A stretch of DNA of 64,000 nucleotides from contig NZ_CP048209.1 of assembly GCF_010119935.1 (NCBI RefSeq), positions 4,219,001-4,283,000 of the forward strand. The letters run 5' to 3'. This document shows positions 8,529 to 16,974 of the stretch, one piece after another. This DNA comes from Paenibacillus lycopersici (GTDB taxonomy: Bacteria; Bacillota; Bacilli; Paenibacillales; Paenibacillaceae). The notes beneath the pieces are model-generated. The model saw only the letters and a list, made by a program, of their open reading frames with translations, did no database searches and was not told the DNA's origin. The position numbers and the translations under genes are program-made. Each line of letters opens with the position of its first letter. The stretch's first letter is position 1.

Positions 8529-11500
8529 CTAAATCGCCATCAGTGCCTGCTGAATCCGGCGCAGCTCGTTCATGTCCGTATTGCCGGTCAACGAAGCCAG
8601 CTTGCCTGCGGCAAACGAATCGATATCGGCAGCGAGCCGAGCGGCGCTCGCCGCGGATGCCTGATGCATCAGCTCGCCGTAACGGATGCTCCACGCCTCT
8701 TCGGCATCGCCCATCCATGCTTGAAGCGGGGCAGCAAGCTCCTTCTCCAAGCTCTCGCGCAAGGCGGTCTTGCCTTCGCCTTCGAAGAAATGCTTCGGCG
8801 ATTTGAATTTGCTCCACAGCAGCTTGACGTCGATGCCGGGCGCCGCCCAAGCCGGTTGTTCCTCCGGCGTCGGGAGCTCCATCGGCTTGTAACCGGACGG
8901 CGCGAAGCCGTCCAGCAAGCCGGCCGCTTCCTCCGCAGTGTCCGCGTACTGTTTCGCCGCCAGCTTGTTCAGCGCGTTATCGAGACGCAGCGACGTTGCC
9001 TCCAGCTCTTGCGCCAGTTCGATTTGCAGCAGCCGCTGCAGCTCCAGCCAGGACGTCCACATCGCTTTCTTCAAATCCCTTCCGTCATCCTGCAGCACGG
9101 ACGGATTGAAGGCGAAATGATAATGGTCGCCGAAGCGGAAATTAACCCGCTGCAGGACGTAGAAGAGCAGCTCTTTCAGCTCCTGCTGCAGCTGCGCGTG
9201 CTCCTTCGGCACGGCAAGCGCGTCGGCAAGCTTGCGCGCCTGCTCCGCGCTCGACTGCAGCGACTCGCGGGCGCGCTGCCGCGATTGCTCGTCGCCGGAC
9301 GCCGCCTCCAGCCAGTTGGCGATCGTACGGCCGGCGCGTTCCAGCTCTTGCTCGGCCGATGCAACGGCCAGCTTGCCAAGGTCATCGCGCGTAAACCCGA
9401 GGAAAGCCTCTTCGAAAGCGCCGATGCCCGATTCGGCGACCAAGCGGCTGCTTCCGGAGCGTTTGCCGTCCAGCGCCCGCAAGCTCGATACCGGGAACAT
9501 CCGCGGGAAGCGGATGCCGTGCTGCTGGAGGTTGCGCTCCACATGCGCGAGCACGCCTTCCAGCTCCTCTTGACTGGCCGCAAGGTCGGCCGCATTGACG
9601 ATGAAGAACATTTTGTCCAGCTCGAACTGATCCTTCACGCGGCCGAGCTGCATCAGGAACTGGCGGTCGGCCTGCGAGAAGGCGTGATTATAATAGGTCA
9701 CGAACAGGATCGCGTCCGCGTTCTTGATGTAATTGAACGCCACGCCCGTATGCCGCGCGTTGACGGAATCGGCTCCCGGCGTATCGACGAGAACGATGCC
9801 TTGCGCGGTGAGGGGATTGGCGTGATACAGCTCGATTTCGCTGACGAAGCAGGAGCGCGATTCTTCCGCGACATAACGGCGGTACTCGTCGCCGCTGACC
9901 GCGAGCTGTTGGCCGAGATGGGCTTCATGCTCCGCCCAGCCTTTGGCTGCCGCCTTCAGGAAGCTGTAATGCGGCCGCCCGCCGGCATGCACGCCGTCCG
10001 GCGACAGCTTGTGAATGGCCTGCAGCAGCGCGGCGTCGTTTAACTGCGCGGCGTTCTCGCCCAGCAAGCCGAGCGAGTAGCGCAAATCATCCAGCATCGC
10101 TTCGCGCGATTTCATCCAGACGGCGGCCGTGCCGTGCGGCCGCTCCGCCGTCGGCGGAACGATCCGGTTGACCGCCGCGGTCGTCGGATTCGGCGATACC
10201 GGCAGCACCGCGTCGCCGAGCAGCGCGTTGGCGAGCGACGATTTGCCCGCGCTGAACGCGCCGAACAGCGCGATCGTGAACCGGCTGCTGCGCAGACGCT
10301 CCGCCTTGTCGCGCATGCCGTGCACGGCCGCGGCCAGCGACGGATGCGGCGCCAGCAGGTCCGCGGCTTTGCTCAGCCGCTCGGCCGCCTGGCGCTGCGG
10401 CCCGAGCGCTTCCGCGGCGGCGGGGATCGCCGCCGCCGCTCCCGGCGCCAACGGCGCCTCGGGCGCCGGCGCGCCGGCGGCGCCCCCGCTTGGCGGCGCG
10501 GCTGCGCTTGCGCTTGCGCCGCCGCCGGCCGCGGGCGCTGCCGCCGCGGCCGCGCCTTCGCCGGCGCTAGCCGCCGCCGGCGAAGCGCCAGGGGCGCTGC
10601 GCGCCCCGCTGCCGAGCGCCTGCGGCTTCGGCAGCGCAGGGCGCGGCGGCGCGGGCGGCAGCAGCGCCGCCAGCCGCGCCAAGTGCGCGGCCGCGCGCTC
10701 CGCCAGCGCGGCCAGCGCCGCGAGCGCGCCGGCTTGCGCCGCAAGCTCGGCAAGCCGCGCGCGCAGCGGCGCGGCGGCAGCTTCGCCGGCCGCGGCGGCA
10801 CGGTCGCCAAGCGCGTCGATCCAGGCCAGCGCGCGCTTGCGGTACAGCCCCTTGATCGCTTCGGCGGTTTCCTTGCTGTACGTCATCGTGTAGGCATTGC
10901 CGAACGAAGCGCCCGTATTCACTTGCGCGACGAGCAGATCCGCGTCCCACAAGCCGTTGACGAACGGCGACAGCTCCGCTTCCAGCGTATCGCCGCGCCA
11001 GCCGATCCCGTCGGCCGCCTTGCGCAGCAGGTCAAGCAAATGCCATTCGATGCCCGCCTGCACTTTGGCATGCAGATCGTGGTAGAACGCCTGCAGCCGC
11101 CGTTCCTGTTCGGCAGCCGTCTTCGCGCCCGCGAACAGCAGGCCCGCCTTGAAGCCCGGCTTGCGGCTCTCCAGAAACGTCTGCGCCAGATCGCGCGTCG
11201 CCGCCGGCGTAATGTTGGCGTTGTCGAGCAGGCTCTGCACGTCGAGGCGCAGCCGCGTCCGCAGCCCCTCGACTTCGGCTTCGCTCGCGCGAAGCCGGCT
11301 TTCCAAGGATGCGATCTCTTCCCGCACCCGCTCCGCCTCGCCTTCTCCGCCGGCCTGCGCGAGCAGCCGCTCGCGTTCCTCCTCTGTCGCATCGTCCATC
11401 GCCTTGCCGTGCATGCGGATCACATGACGCGCGGAAGCATCCACGCTGCAGACGGCAAGCGGTCTGCGGATGCCCGCCAGCGATTCGAACAAGGCCAGCA

Positions 11501-12254
11501 GCGACGCCCATTCCGAATGCGGATGATTCGGTTCGCGCAACGACAAATAGACGATGCCGCTCGGTTCCAAATGCCAGTTCCCGAACGCTTCGTCGACGCT
11601 TTGTTTATAGGATTCGAACGACAGCTCGCTCTCGCGGTGCTTGTCGATTTGGTTCACGATCAGGTACAGCGGCTTGCCCCATTCCTTCAGCTGCTTCGCG
11701 AAGGTGAAATTGATCTCCGACTGGACATGGTTGTAGTCCATGACATAAAAAACGACGTCCGCCAAATGCAGCGCCGATTCGGTCGCCATCCGGTGCGCGT
11801 CGTCCGTGGAATCAATGCCCGGCGTGTCCAGCAGCACCGTATGGCCGCCAAGCCGGGGGATGGGGTATGACAAGGAAACGGACAGGACCGTTTCGCCGTC
11901 TTTACAATAAGCATTCACGTCTTGAATCGGAACTTCCAGCGTTTGCTCTTGTCCGGAGACAAGCTTCGTGATCGTCGCCTTCGCTTCCCCGTTCATGATG
12001 CTGACGACGTTCGCGCTCGTCGGAATCGGGCTGGACGGCAGCAGTTCGGTGCCGCACAGCCGATTCACGAGCGTCGATTTCCCCGCGGAGAAGTGGCCGC
12101 AGAACGCCACGGTCAGCTGGCCTTGATCCAGCTTCGACCGCAAATCCAGCAAGCGCCGCGCATCCCCTTCGTCGCCGGCCGCAGCCATCATGGAAGCCAT
12201 GTCCGTCAACGCGGATTCCATGGCTTGTGCATTTTTTTCAATCGTCTGGCTCAT
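8529..12254 (-). CDS. Bacterial dynamin-like protein with two GTPase modules (DynA type)
   Basis: A 1241-residue protein with two complete dynamin modules in tandem, as in B. subtilis DynA/YpbR (about 1190 residues). Module 1: P-loop GHFSAGKST (residues 53-61), switch DTPGID, NQID. Module 2: P-loop GAFSAGKSS (about 664-672), DTPGADS, NAAD. Long helical stalk segments follow each GTPase domain. DynA tethers and fuses membranes and helps cells survive membrane damage, so a membrane-repair or division-septum role is likely. A stretch at about residues 485-612, rich in Ala, Pro and Gly, separates the modules and is far more GC-rich than the rest of the gene. The ATG is preceded by GGGAGAGAG. The next gene downstream on this strand is across a terminator, so it is transcribed alone or with the small gene upstream. 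Confidence 0.88.
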   Translation of the reverse strand: MSQTIEKNAQAMESALTDMASMMAAAGDEGDARRLLDLRSKLDQGQLTVAFCGHFSAGKSTLVNRLCGTELLPSSPIPTSANVVSIMNGEAKATITKLVSGQEQTLEVPIQDVNAYCKDGETVLSVSLSYPIPRLGGHTVLLDTPGIDSTDDAHRMATESALHLADVVFYVMDYNHVQSEINFTFAKQLKEWGKPLYLIVNQIDKHRESELSFESYKQSVDEAFGNWHLEPSGIVYLSLREPNHPHSEWASLLALFESLAGIRRPLAVCSVDASARHVIRMHGKAMDDATEEERERLLAQAGGEGEAERVREEIASLESRLRASEAEVEGLRTRLRLDVQSLLDNANITPAATRDLAQTFLESRKPGFKAGLLFAGAKTAAEQERRLQAFYHDLHAKVQAGIEWHLLDLLRKAADGIGWRGDTLEAELSPFVNGLWDADLLVAQVNTGASFGNAYTMTYSKETAEAIKGLYRKRALAWIDALGDRAAAAGEAAAAPLRARLAELAAQAGALAALAALAERAAAHLARLAALLPPAPPRPALPKPQALGSGARSAPGASPAAASAGEGAAAAAAPAAGGGASASAAAPPSGGAAGAPAPEAPLAPGAAAAIPAAAEALGPQRQAAERLSKAADLLAPHPSLAAAVHGMRDKAERLRSSRFTIALFGAFSAGKSSLANALLGDAVLPVSPNPTTAAVNRIVPPTAERPHGTAAVWMKSREAMLDDLRYSLGLLGENAAQLNDAALLQAIHKLSPDGVHAGGRPHYSFLKAAAKGWAEHEAHLGQQLAVSGDEYRRYVAEESRSCFVSEIELYHANPLTAQGIVLVDTPGADSVNARHTGVAFNYIKNADAILFVTYYNHAFSQADRQFLMQLGRVKDQFELDKMFFIVNAADLAASQEELEGVLAHVERNLQQHGIRFPRMFPVSSLRALDGKRSGSSRLVAESGIGAFEEAFLGFTRDDLGKLAVASAEQELERAGRTIANWLEAASGDEQSRQRARESLQSSAEQARKLADALAVPKEHAQLQQELKELLFYVLQRVNFRFGDHYHFAFNPSVLQDDGRDLKKAMWTSWLELQRLLQIELAQELEATSLRLDNALNKLAAKQYADTAEEAAGLLDGFAPSGYKPMELPTPEEQPAWAAPGIDVKLLWSKFKSPKHFFEGEGKTALRESLEKELAAPLQAWMGDAEEAWSIRYGELMHQASAASAARLAADIDSFAAGKLASLTGNTDMNELRRIQQALMAI

Positions 12255-12299
12255 GTTTCTCTCTCCCTGTAGCTCCCCGTCTATCGGTACTTCAATGCC

Positions 12300-12424
12300 G
12301 GCTCAAACAAGTTGAGCCAATGGTTCAATTAGTTTGAGCAGCTTGACTTAACTCATTGAACCGCTTGGCTCAAACAAGTCGAGCCATTGGTTCAGTTAGT
12401 TTGAGCCGCTTGGCTCAAACTAAT
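12300..12424. repeat. Palindromic repeat cluster upstream of the dynamin gene
   Basis: Copies of GGCTCAAAC at 12300, 12367 and 12412 alternate with its complement GTTTGAGCC, spaced by GGTTCA(A/G)TTAGTTTGAG and CATTGAACCGC-type words. The first two units are 67 bp apart and the third is truncated. The whole region can fold into stacked hairpins. It reaches into the 3' end of the upstream small gene, supplying its stop codon. Confidence 0.8.
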
Positions 12425-12681
12425 TGTACCGCTGGCAAACAGATTTCGAATACTTCCCCGTGCTGCAGAATCGTGACGTTCCGTTCCTTCTCTTTCATGA
12501 CGACGCACTCCGGCTTCAGCCTCATACGTTCAATATATTGATCAGGCACGTCCCCTGCTCCGCTGACCGTAACCCCTTCGATCGTGATTTCTTCGTTTTC
12601 CGCCGGCGGCGCGTCCATGATTTGCTCGTAGATGTCGGAAAACAAGGCAAAGTCTTTCGTGTACACGGAAATGCATTTCAT
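12415..12681 (-). CDS. Conserved small protein of unknown function
   Basis: 88 residues, starting at the ATG at 12681 (MKCISVYTKDF...). I chose this start because AAGGATGAT lies 8 nt upstream; an in-frame codon at 12705 lacks such a site. The protein is acidic, soluble, without signal peptide or membrane segment. It has an internal EEITIEGVTVSGAGDVP segment, and a KECVV/NVTILQHGEVFEI pattern suggests a compact beta-rich fold. I do not recognise the family. It lies between nth and the dynamin gene. Its last codons and stop are formed by the palindromic repeat, so the original C-terminus may have been altered. Confidence 0.6.
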   Translation of the reverse strand: MKCISVYTKDFALFSDIYEQIMDAPPAENEEITIEGVTVSGAGDVPDQYIERMRLKPECVVMKEKERNVTILQHGEVFEICLPAVQLV

Positions 12682-12722
12682 TGGTTTAATCATCCTTCTC
12701 GTCAAGTGTTTGGAAATAGCGT

Positions 12723-13391
12723 CTAGCTCTTAGCTTTTCGGTTTGGAGCGGGTTTCATACGTTTCTTGCCTTCTTTGCAAATGTCGAGCAGCGGGCAAAC
12801 GGGACATTGCGGATTCTGCGCCTTGCAATGATACCGTCCGAAGAAGATCAGCCTATGGTGCGTCTCCGTCCATAATTCCCGGGGAACGAGCTTCATCAGC
12901 TTATGCTCGACCTCCAGCACGCTGTCGTCCGGTTTCGCGAAGCCGAGCCGCTTGGATACGCGCTCGACATGGGTGTCGACCGCGATGGCCGGTACGCCGA
13001 ACGCATTGGATACGACGACATTGGCCGTCTTGCGTCCTACGCCGGGCAGCTTCGTCAGCTCCGCATGCTCGCGCGGGACGTCGCCGCCGTAATCGTCGAT
13101 CAGCATGCGGCACAGCTTCTGGATAAATAACGCTTTGTTGCGATATAGTCCGATCCGCTTTATGTCATTTTCAAGCTCGTCCAGCGGGACGGCCAAATAA
13201 TCGGCAGGCGTTCGGTATTTTTGAAACAAATGAAGCGTGACTTTATTCACGGTTTCGTCGGTGCACTGCGCAGAAAGCAAGACGGCGATGGTGAGCTCGA
13301 AAGGGTTGCTGTGATGGAGCTCGCAATGCGCATCCGGAAACATGCCGCCGATGACGTCCAGCACATGGGTCATTTTCTCTTTCGCCTTCAA
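12723..13391 (-). CDS. nth: Endonuclease III (DNA glycosylase/AP lyase)
   Basis: Removes oxidised pyrimidines and nicks abasic sites in base-excision repair. Helix-hairpin-helix LPGVGRKTANVV with the catalytic lysine, the catalytic aspartate in AVDTHVERVSKRLG, and the C-terminal [4Fe-4S] ligand pattern C-x6-C-x2-C-x5-C are all present. An in-frame ATG exists at 13418, but a promoter -10 box at 13427-13432 would place the transcription start almost on it. The TTG at 13391 has AGGAG 11 nt upstream and gives a 222-residue protein whose N-terminus aligns in length with B. subtilis Nth, so I use that start. Confidence 0.95.
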   Translation of the reverse strand: MKAKEKMTHVLDVIGGMFPDAHCELHHSNPFELTIAVLLSAQCTDETVNKVTLHLFQKYRTPADYLAVPLDELENDIKRIGLYRNKALFIQKLCRMLIDDYGGDVPREHAELTKLPGVGRKTANVVVSNAFGVPAIAVDTHVERVSKRLGFAKPDDSVLEVEHKLMKLVPRELWTETHHRLIFFGRYHCKAQNPQCPVCPLLDICKEGKKRMKPAPNRKAKS

Positions 13392-13426
13392 CTCGCACTC
13401 AACTCCTAATAGAACCATCGTCTCAA

Positions 13427-13455
13427 AGCATAGCGAAAATTGTCACATTTATCAA
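13427..13455 (-). promoter_or_regulatory. Sigma-A promoter of nth
   Basis: Minus strand: -35 TTGATA (13450-13455), 17-bp spacer, -10 TATGCT (13427-13432). Confidence 0.6.
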
Positions 13456-13513
13456 CCGCTTCTGTTAAGGTTCTAGGCAATTGAACCGCTTTTTTCACAG
13501 AATTGAAATAAAA

Positions 13514-13540
13514 ATTGTCCTGGCAGCAAGCCAGGACAAT
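13514..13540 (-). terminator. Terminator of the amidase-GerM-SLH operon
   Basis: Perfect 11-bp stem ATTGTCCTGGC / GCCAGGACAAT with a 5-nt loop, followed on the minus strand by TTTTATTTC. It lies 14 bp after the SLH gene stop. Confidence 0.88.
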
Positions 13541-13554
13541 GGCATTCAACTCGA

Positions 13555-16266
13555 TTACGCTTTTACGATTTCAACCAGCGCATTCTTATAGATGTAAAGC
13601 ACGATGGCATCGCCGTCCGCCAATTGGCCGATGCTGAGCGGCAATCCGTTCTGCGTGATTTTCGTCGATGCCGTTACCGCATACGTATTGCTTTCCGATA
13701 ACGAGATCCGCTTCACGGACAGCGTTTTGGATGCCGCATCGTATTTCCAGAAATTTTTGGCAACGCCGCTTATCACGGTGATGGCCAGCTGATCCTTCGC
13801 ATCCAGCTTGACTTCCACCCGGTCGCCGGCGGCGAGGACGGAAGCGGAGCTGCCGGTCGCTCCGTTCTTGACGACGCTGTATGCCGCTCCGAGCGGGAAC
13901 GTGACCGAATTGCCGTTATAGTCGACGACCGAAATCGCGTCCGTCGATATGGCCGTCAGCCTGCCGACCGCTACGTTCAGCATTTTCAACGAAGATATCG
14001 TGCTGCCGGTGAAGTACAGGTTGCCTGTCTGTCCCGCAGCGACACTATCGATCGAAACCTTCTCGCCCTTCTCGTTCGTCACGTCGAGCGTCGAAGTCGA
14101 GTAGTCGTAGAACGTACCGTCGCTCGCCTTCAATTTCAGCTTTTTGCCAGCCGCGTCGACGGAGTAGATTTCGATTTGTTTCGCCGTGTGCACCTGCAGC
14201 AGCGATACTTTGTCCTGCGCCGCGTTCAGCTGGGCGGTTACCACGTCGCCGGCCTTCACGTCGGACAGAGCGGCGGACGGCTTGCCGACGATGTCGACAT
14301 GCATCGGCGTATCCAGCTGTACGGTAACCGGCGTCCCGCTGCTTTGCAGCATCGTGATCGAATTGGTATTCGCATTGACAGCCGTCACGGTACCGTCGTA
14401 TTTGTAGACGAATTGAAGAATGACGGCTTTGTTCTCGGTATAGCCGAGCGTAACCTTCTTCCCTTTCTGCAGGAGGGAAGTAACGGCATTCAGCGTGAGA
14501 ACCGTTCCGTTCATATCGAGCTTCGTATTGGCGCTCAAATACACGGAAACCAGATTGTTCTTGGCATCCTTGACGGTCAGCGCCTTCAAGTCGTCGTCGT
14601 AGCTGACGACCGTTGCGCCTGTCAGCATGTTGACTTGGCGGTTAATGACCTTGATTGCGGCCACTTGGTCCTTATCGTTCAGCGTAATGTCGAGCACGTC
14701 GCCTTTCACGAGATCGGCGATCGTCGTCCCCGTCAGTCCCCCGATCGATACATCGACCGTATCCGTTACGAACTTCGCTTCCAGCGCCTGTTGGGCCGTG
14801 CCGGCGTTCTTCACGTATTGGATGGTATTCCCGTCGGAGCTTGCCGAGTAGAATTCGCCGCGAATGACCTTCGACGACGTTTGAACGATCGTGATCCGCG
14901 TCACGAGCGAATTCTTCACCTCATATGTCACGATATCGCCTACGCGGAGCTGCGACAGGCCGCCGTCCAAAATCTGCCCTTGCCAGACGACCTCCGCTTG
15001 CGGCGAAACGTTATACTTCGTTACTGCCTTCGTATCGGTGTCTTCAAAGGTCAGGTCGGTCGCCTGGATGTCTTTGACCGCGCCTTTGCCCGTCGCATTC
15101 ACCGGAGCCGATTTCACGGCGATCGACAGCGTCACCGGATTCGAGCGGTACGTATCGCGCGTAATTTCGACATTGCTGTCCGCCGTCAGGCTCGATGCCG
15201 GAATGGCGTTGCCCGAACCGTCCGTAATCGTAGTGGCGGACGTGTAGGTGACGGCTACCGGTTCGTCGTTGACCCAGACCCACAGCTTGTTATCGTTCGG
15301 CAGCACGCGATCCACGGTGCCCGATAGTTTCTCGACTTGCTGCGTGTCGTCCAATTGCTCGACATACAGCGCTTTGCCGCCGCTCGCAACGACGAGCAAA
15401 TTCGTGTTCGGCACGAGCTGATCCAGCGTCAGCGCCTTGTCGGAATCGAACCGGTACACGTATGTATTGGCATCCACGCTGACGGAAGTCTCTTTGCTGT
15501 CTTGATAGAGGTTGAGCGATCCCGCGCTTTGACCCGTCAATACCGCCGTTGACTGTCCGTCGTATGCGACGGGGAACACGCTCTCCGCCCGGCTCAGAAT
15601 CGTCGCGATCGCGGCCCGCGTAATGCTGCCCTTCGGATCGAACTTGTCCTCCGTCACGCCGTTGACGAGCTTGAGCGCTACGGCCGCGTTCACATAGCCG
15701 GCATAATCGGTTCCGATTTGATTGCCGTCCTTGAAATAGCTGGCCGAGGAAGCCAGCTGCTTCGCCGTTTCCTCCTTGCCGATCGCCTTGACGACCAGTT
15801 TCGTGATCCATTCCCGCGATGCCGGCTTCGTGCCCCATGGCGTATCCGGGGTCGCGTCGGCAAGCTTGAATTCTTCGTCGCGATTGAGCAATCCCGTTTG
15901 GAAGGCGAGCACGATATACGGCTTGAAGTAGGTGCTGACGTTGAAGTTCTCCGGGAATACGACCGCTTCGTCCGTCTTCACTTCGCTTTCTTTGCCAATG
16001 AACCGGATCGCCAGCGCGACCGCTTCCTGCTGCGAAATGTTATCGCTCGGCTTGAATGCGCCGTTCGTCCCTTTCACGATGCCCTGGCTCGCCAGCTTGG
16101 CGATATGCTTCTCTGCCCAATGGCCTGCCGGCACGTCGCTGAATTTCGTCGTCGCGATCGCCGTATCCGCGTGAACCGAAGCGGCGCCGACTGCGGAGAA
16201 ACCTGTCAGCAACGAGAATACCATGAATGATGAGGCCAGTTTTGCCCATTTCTTCTGCTGCGGCAT
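13555..16266 (-). CDS. Secreted S-layer-homology (SLH) domain protein
   Basis: 903 residues with a signal peptide (basic start, hydrophobic core, cleavage after a VHA-like site near residue 33). Three N-terminal SLH modules fill about residues 40-235, recognisable from FSDVPAGHWAEKHIAKLASQGIVKG at the first and similar W/Y-rich helices in the others. SLH modules bind pyruvylated secondary wall polymer, so the protein is held on the cell surface. The remaining 650 residues are a run of beta-rich repeats with DxDGT/VxVxD patterns of no named family that I can assign. ATG at 16266 follows GGGGAGCG. It is the last gene of a three-gene operon after a GerM lipoprotein and an amidase, which suggests a cell-wall scaffold role. 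Confidence 0.85.
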   Translation of the reverse strand: MPQQKKWAKLASSFMVFSLLTGFSAVGAASVHADTAIATTKFSDVPAGHWAEKHIAKLASQGIVKGTNGAFKPSDNISQQEAVALAIRFIGKESEVKTDEAVVFPENFNVSTYFKPYIVLAFQTGLLNRDEEFKLADATPDTPWGTKPASREWITKLVVKAIGKEETAKQLASSASYFKDGNQIGTDYAGYVNAAVALKLVNGVTEDKFDPKGSITRAAIATILSRAESVFPVAYDGQSTAVLTGQSAGSLNLYQDSKETSVSVDANTYVYRFDSDKALTLDQLVPNTNLLVVASGGKALYVEQLDDTQQVEKLSGTVDRVLPNDNKLWVWVNDEPVAVTYTSATTITDGSGNAIPASSLTADSNVEITRDTYRSNPVTLSIAVKSAPVNATGKGAVKDIQATDLTFEDTDTKAVTKYNVSPQAEVVWQGQILDGGLSQLRVGDIVTYEVKNSLVTRITIVQTSSKVIRGEFYSASSDGNTIQYVKNAGTAQQALEAKFVTDTVDVSIGGLTGTTIADLVKGDVLDITLNDKDQVAAIKVINRQVNMLTGATVVSYDDDLKALTVKDAKNNLVSVYLSANTKLDMNGTVLTLNAVTSLLQKGKKVTLGYTENKAVILQFVYKYDGTVTAVNANTNSITMLQSSGTPVTVQLDTPMHVDIVGKPSAALSDVKAGDVVTAQLNAAQDKVSLLQVHTAKQIEIYSVDAAGKKLKLKASDGTFYDYSTSTLDVTNEKGEKVSIDSVAAGQTGNLYFTGSTISSLKMLNVAVGRLTAISTDAISVVDYNGNSVTFPLGAAYSVVKNGATGSSASVLAAGDRVEVKLDAKDQLAITVISGVAKNFWKYDAASKTLSVKRISLSESNTYAVTASTKITQNGLPLSIGQLADGDAIVLYIYKNALVEIVKA

Positions 16267-16280
16267 ACTGCTTCGCTCCC

Positions 16281-16964
16281 CTATGATTGTTTTTTGATCG
16301 GATGCTCCAGGTCTTCATGCCCCATAAGGCTGCTTACGGCTTCGCCGTCAACGAGGATATCCAGCGACGCAATGTCTTTGAACTGGAAGAACGTTTGGGT
16401 GACGGCCGCTATCGCGAGCTGTTCCCCGGGCGCGCCCAGCCTTGCTTCGTCCGGAAGATGCACGTCTAGCGTCACCGCGTCTCCGTTCTGCTTGATGCTG
16501 AGCAGCTGGACATTCTTCCACAGCGATGCTTCGCCTTTGTCGCTGTCCTTCTGAAGCGCCTTGAACGCGGCAGTCAGCCTCTCGATCGCATCGCCGTACT
16601 CGATTTCCGCTTTCTGTGCGTGAAGATCGATCATTTGATCGTCCGTATAATAGACGGATATTTCTTCTTTCTGTTTCTTGACCTCGGGCGCCGCCGTGCC
16701 GGCATCCGTTCCCTGGCCGCCCGTTCCTCCGGCGTTAACGGCATCCGGATCGGCAACCCCCGTGTCCGAAGTGCCGTCAGAGCTCCCTTCGTTTACCGCT
16801 GCATTGTCATTCCCGGCGCCGTTATTCGATACGGCCCCGTTCTGACCGTTCGACGATTCGCTGCTTTGCAGAGGCTGCGCCTTGCTGCCGCAGGCGCTGA
16901 GCGAAACGATCGCAGCAGCCGCAACCAGAACCAACATCAACCTTTTCGTCGACTGACGTTTCAT
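16281..16964 (-). CDS. GerMN-domain lipoprotein
   Basis: 227 residues. AGGAGG lies 6 nt before the ATG at 16964; an ATG two codons earlier (16970) abuts the site and is less likely. Lipoprotein signal with lipobox SLSACG, then an Asn/Gly/Ala/Ser linker of about 75 residues, then a GerMN-type domain (ISVYYTDDQ ... IEYGDAIERLTAAFKAL ... VTLDVH ... AIAAVTQTFFQF ... LDILVDGE). This domain occurs in the spore germination/cortex protein GerM and in wall-associated lipoproteins. It is placed directly between a wall amidase (11 bp upstream) and an SLH protein (14 bp downstream), so a role in peptidoglycan remodelling at the cell surface is plausible. Molecular activity unknown. Confidence 0.8.
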   Translation of the reverse strand: MKRQSTKRLMLVLVAAAAIVSLSACGSKAQPLQSSESSNGQNGAVSNNGAGNDNAAVNEGSSDGTSDTGVADPDAVNAGGTGGQGTDAGTAAPEVKKQKEEISVYYTDDQMIDLHAQKAEIEYGDAIERLTAAFKALQKDSDKGEASLWKNVQLLSIKQNGDAVTLDVHLPDEARLGAPGEQLAIAAVTQTFFQFKDIASLDILVDGEAVSSLMGHEDLEHPIKKQS

Positions 16965-16974
16965 GGGCATCCTC

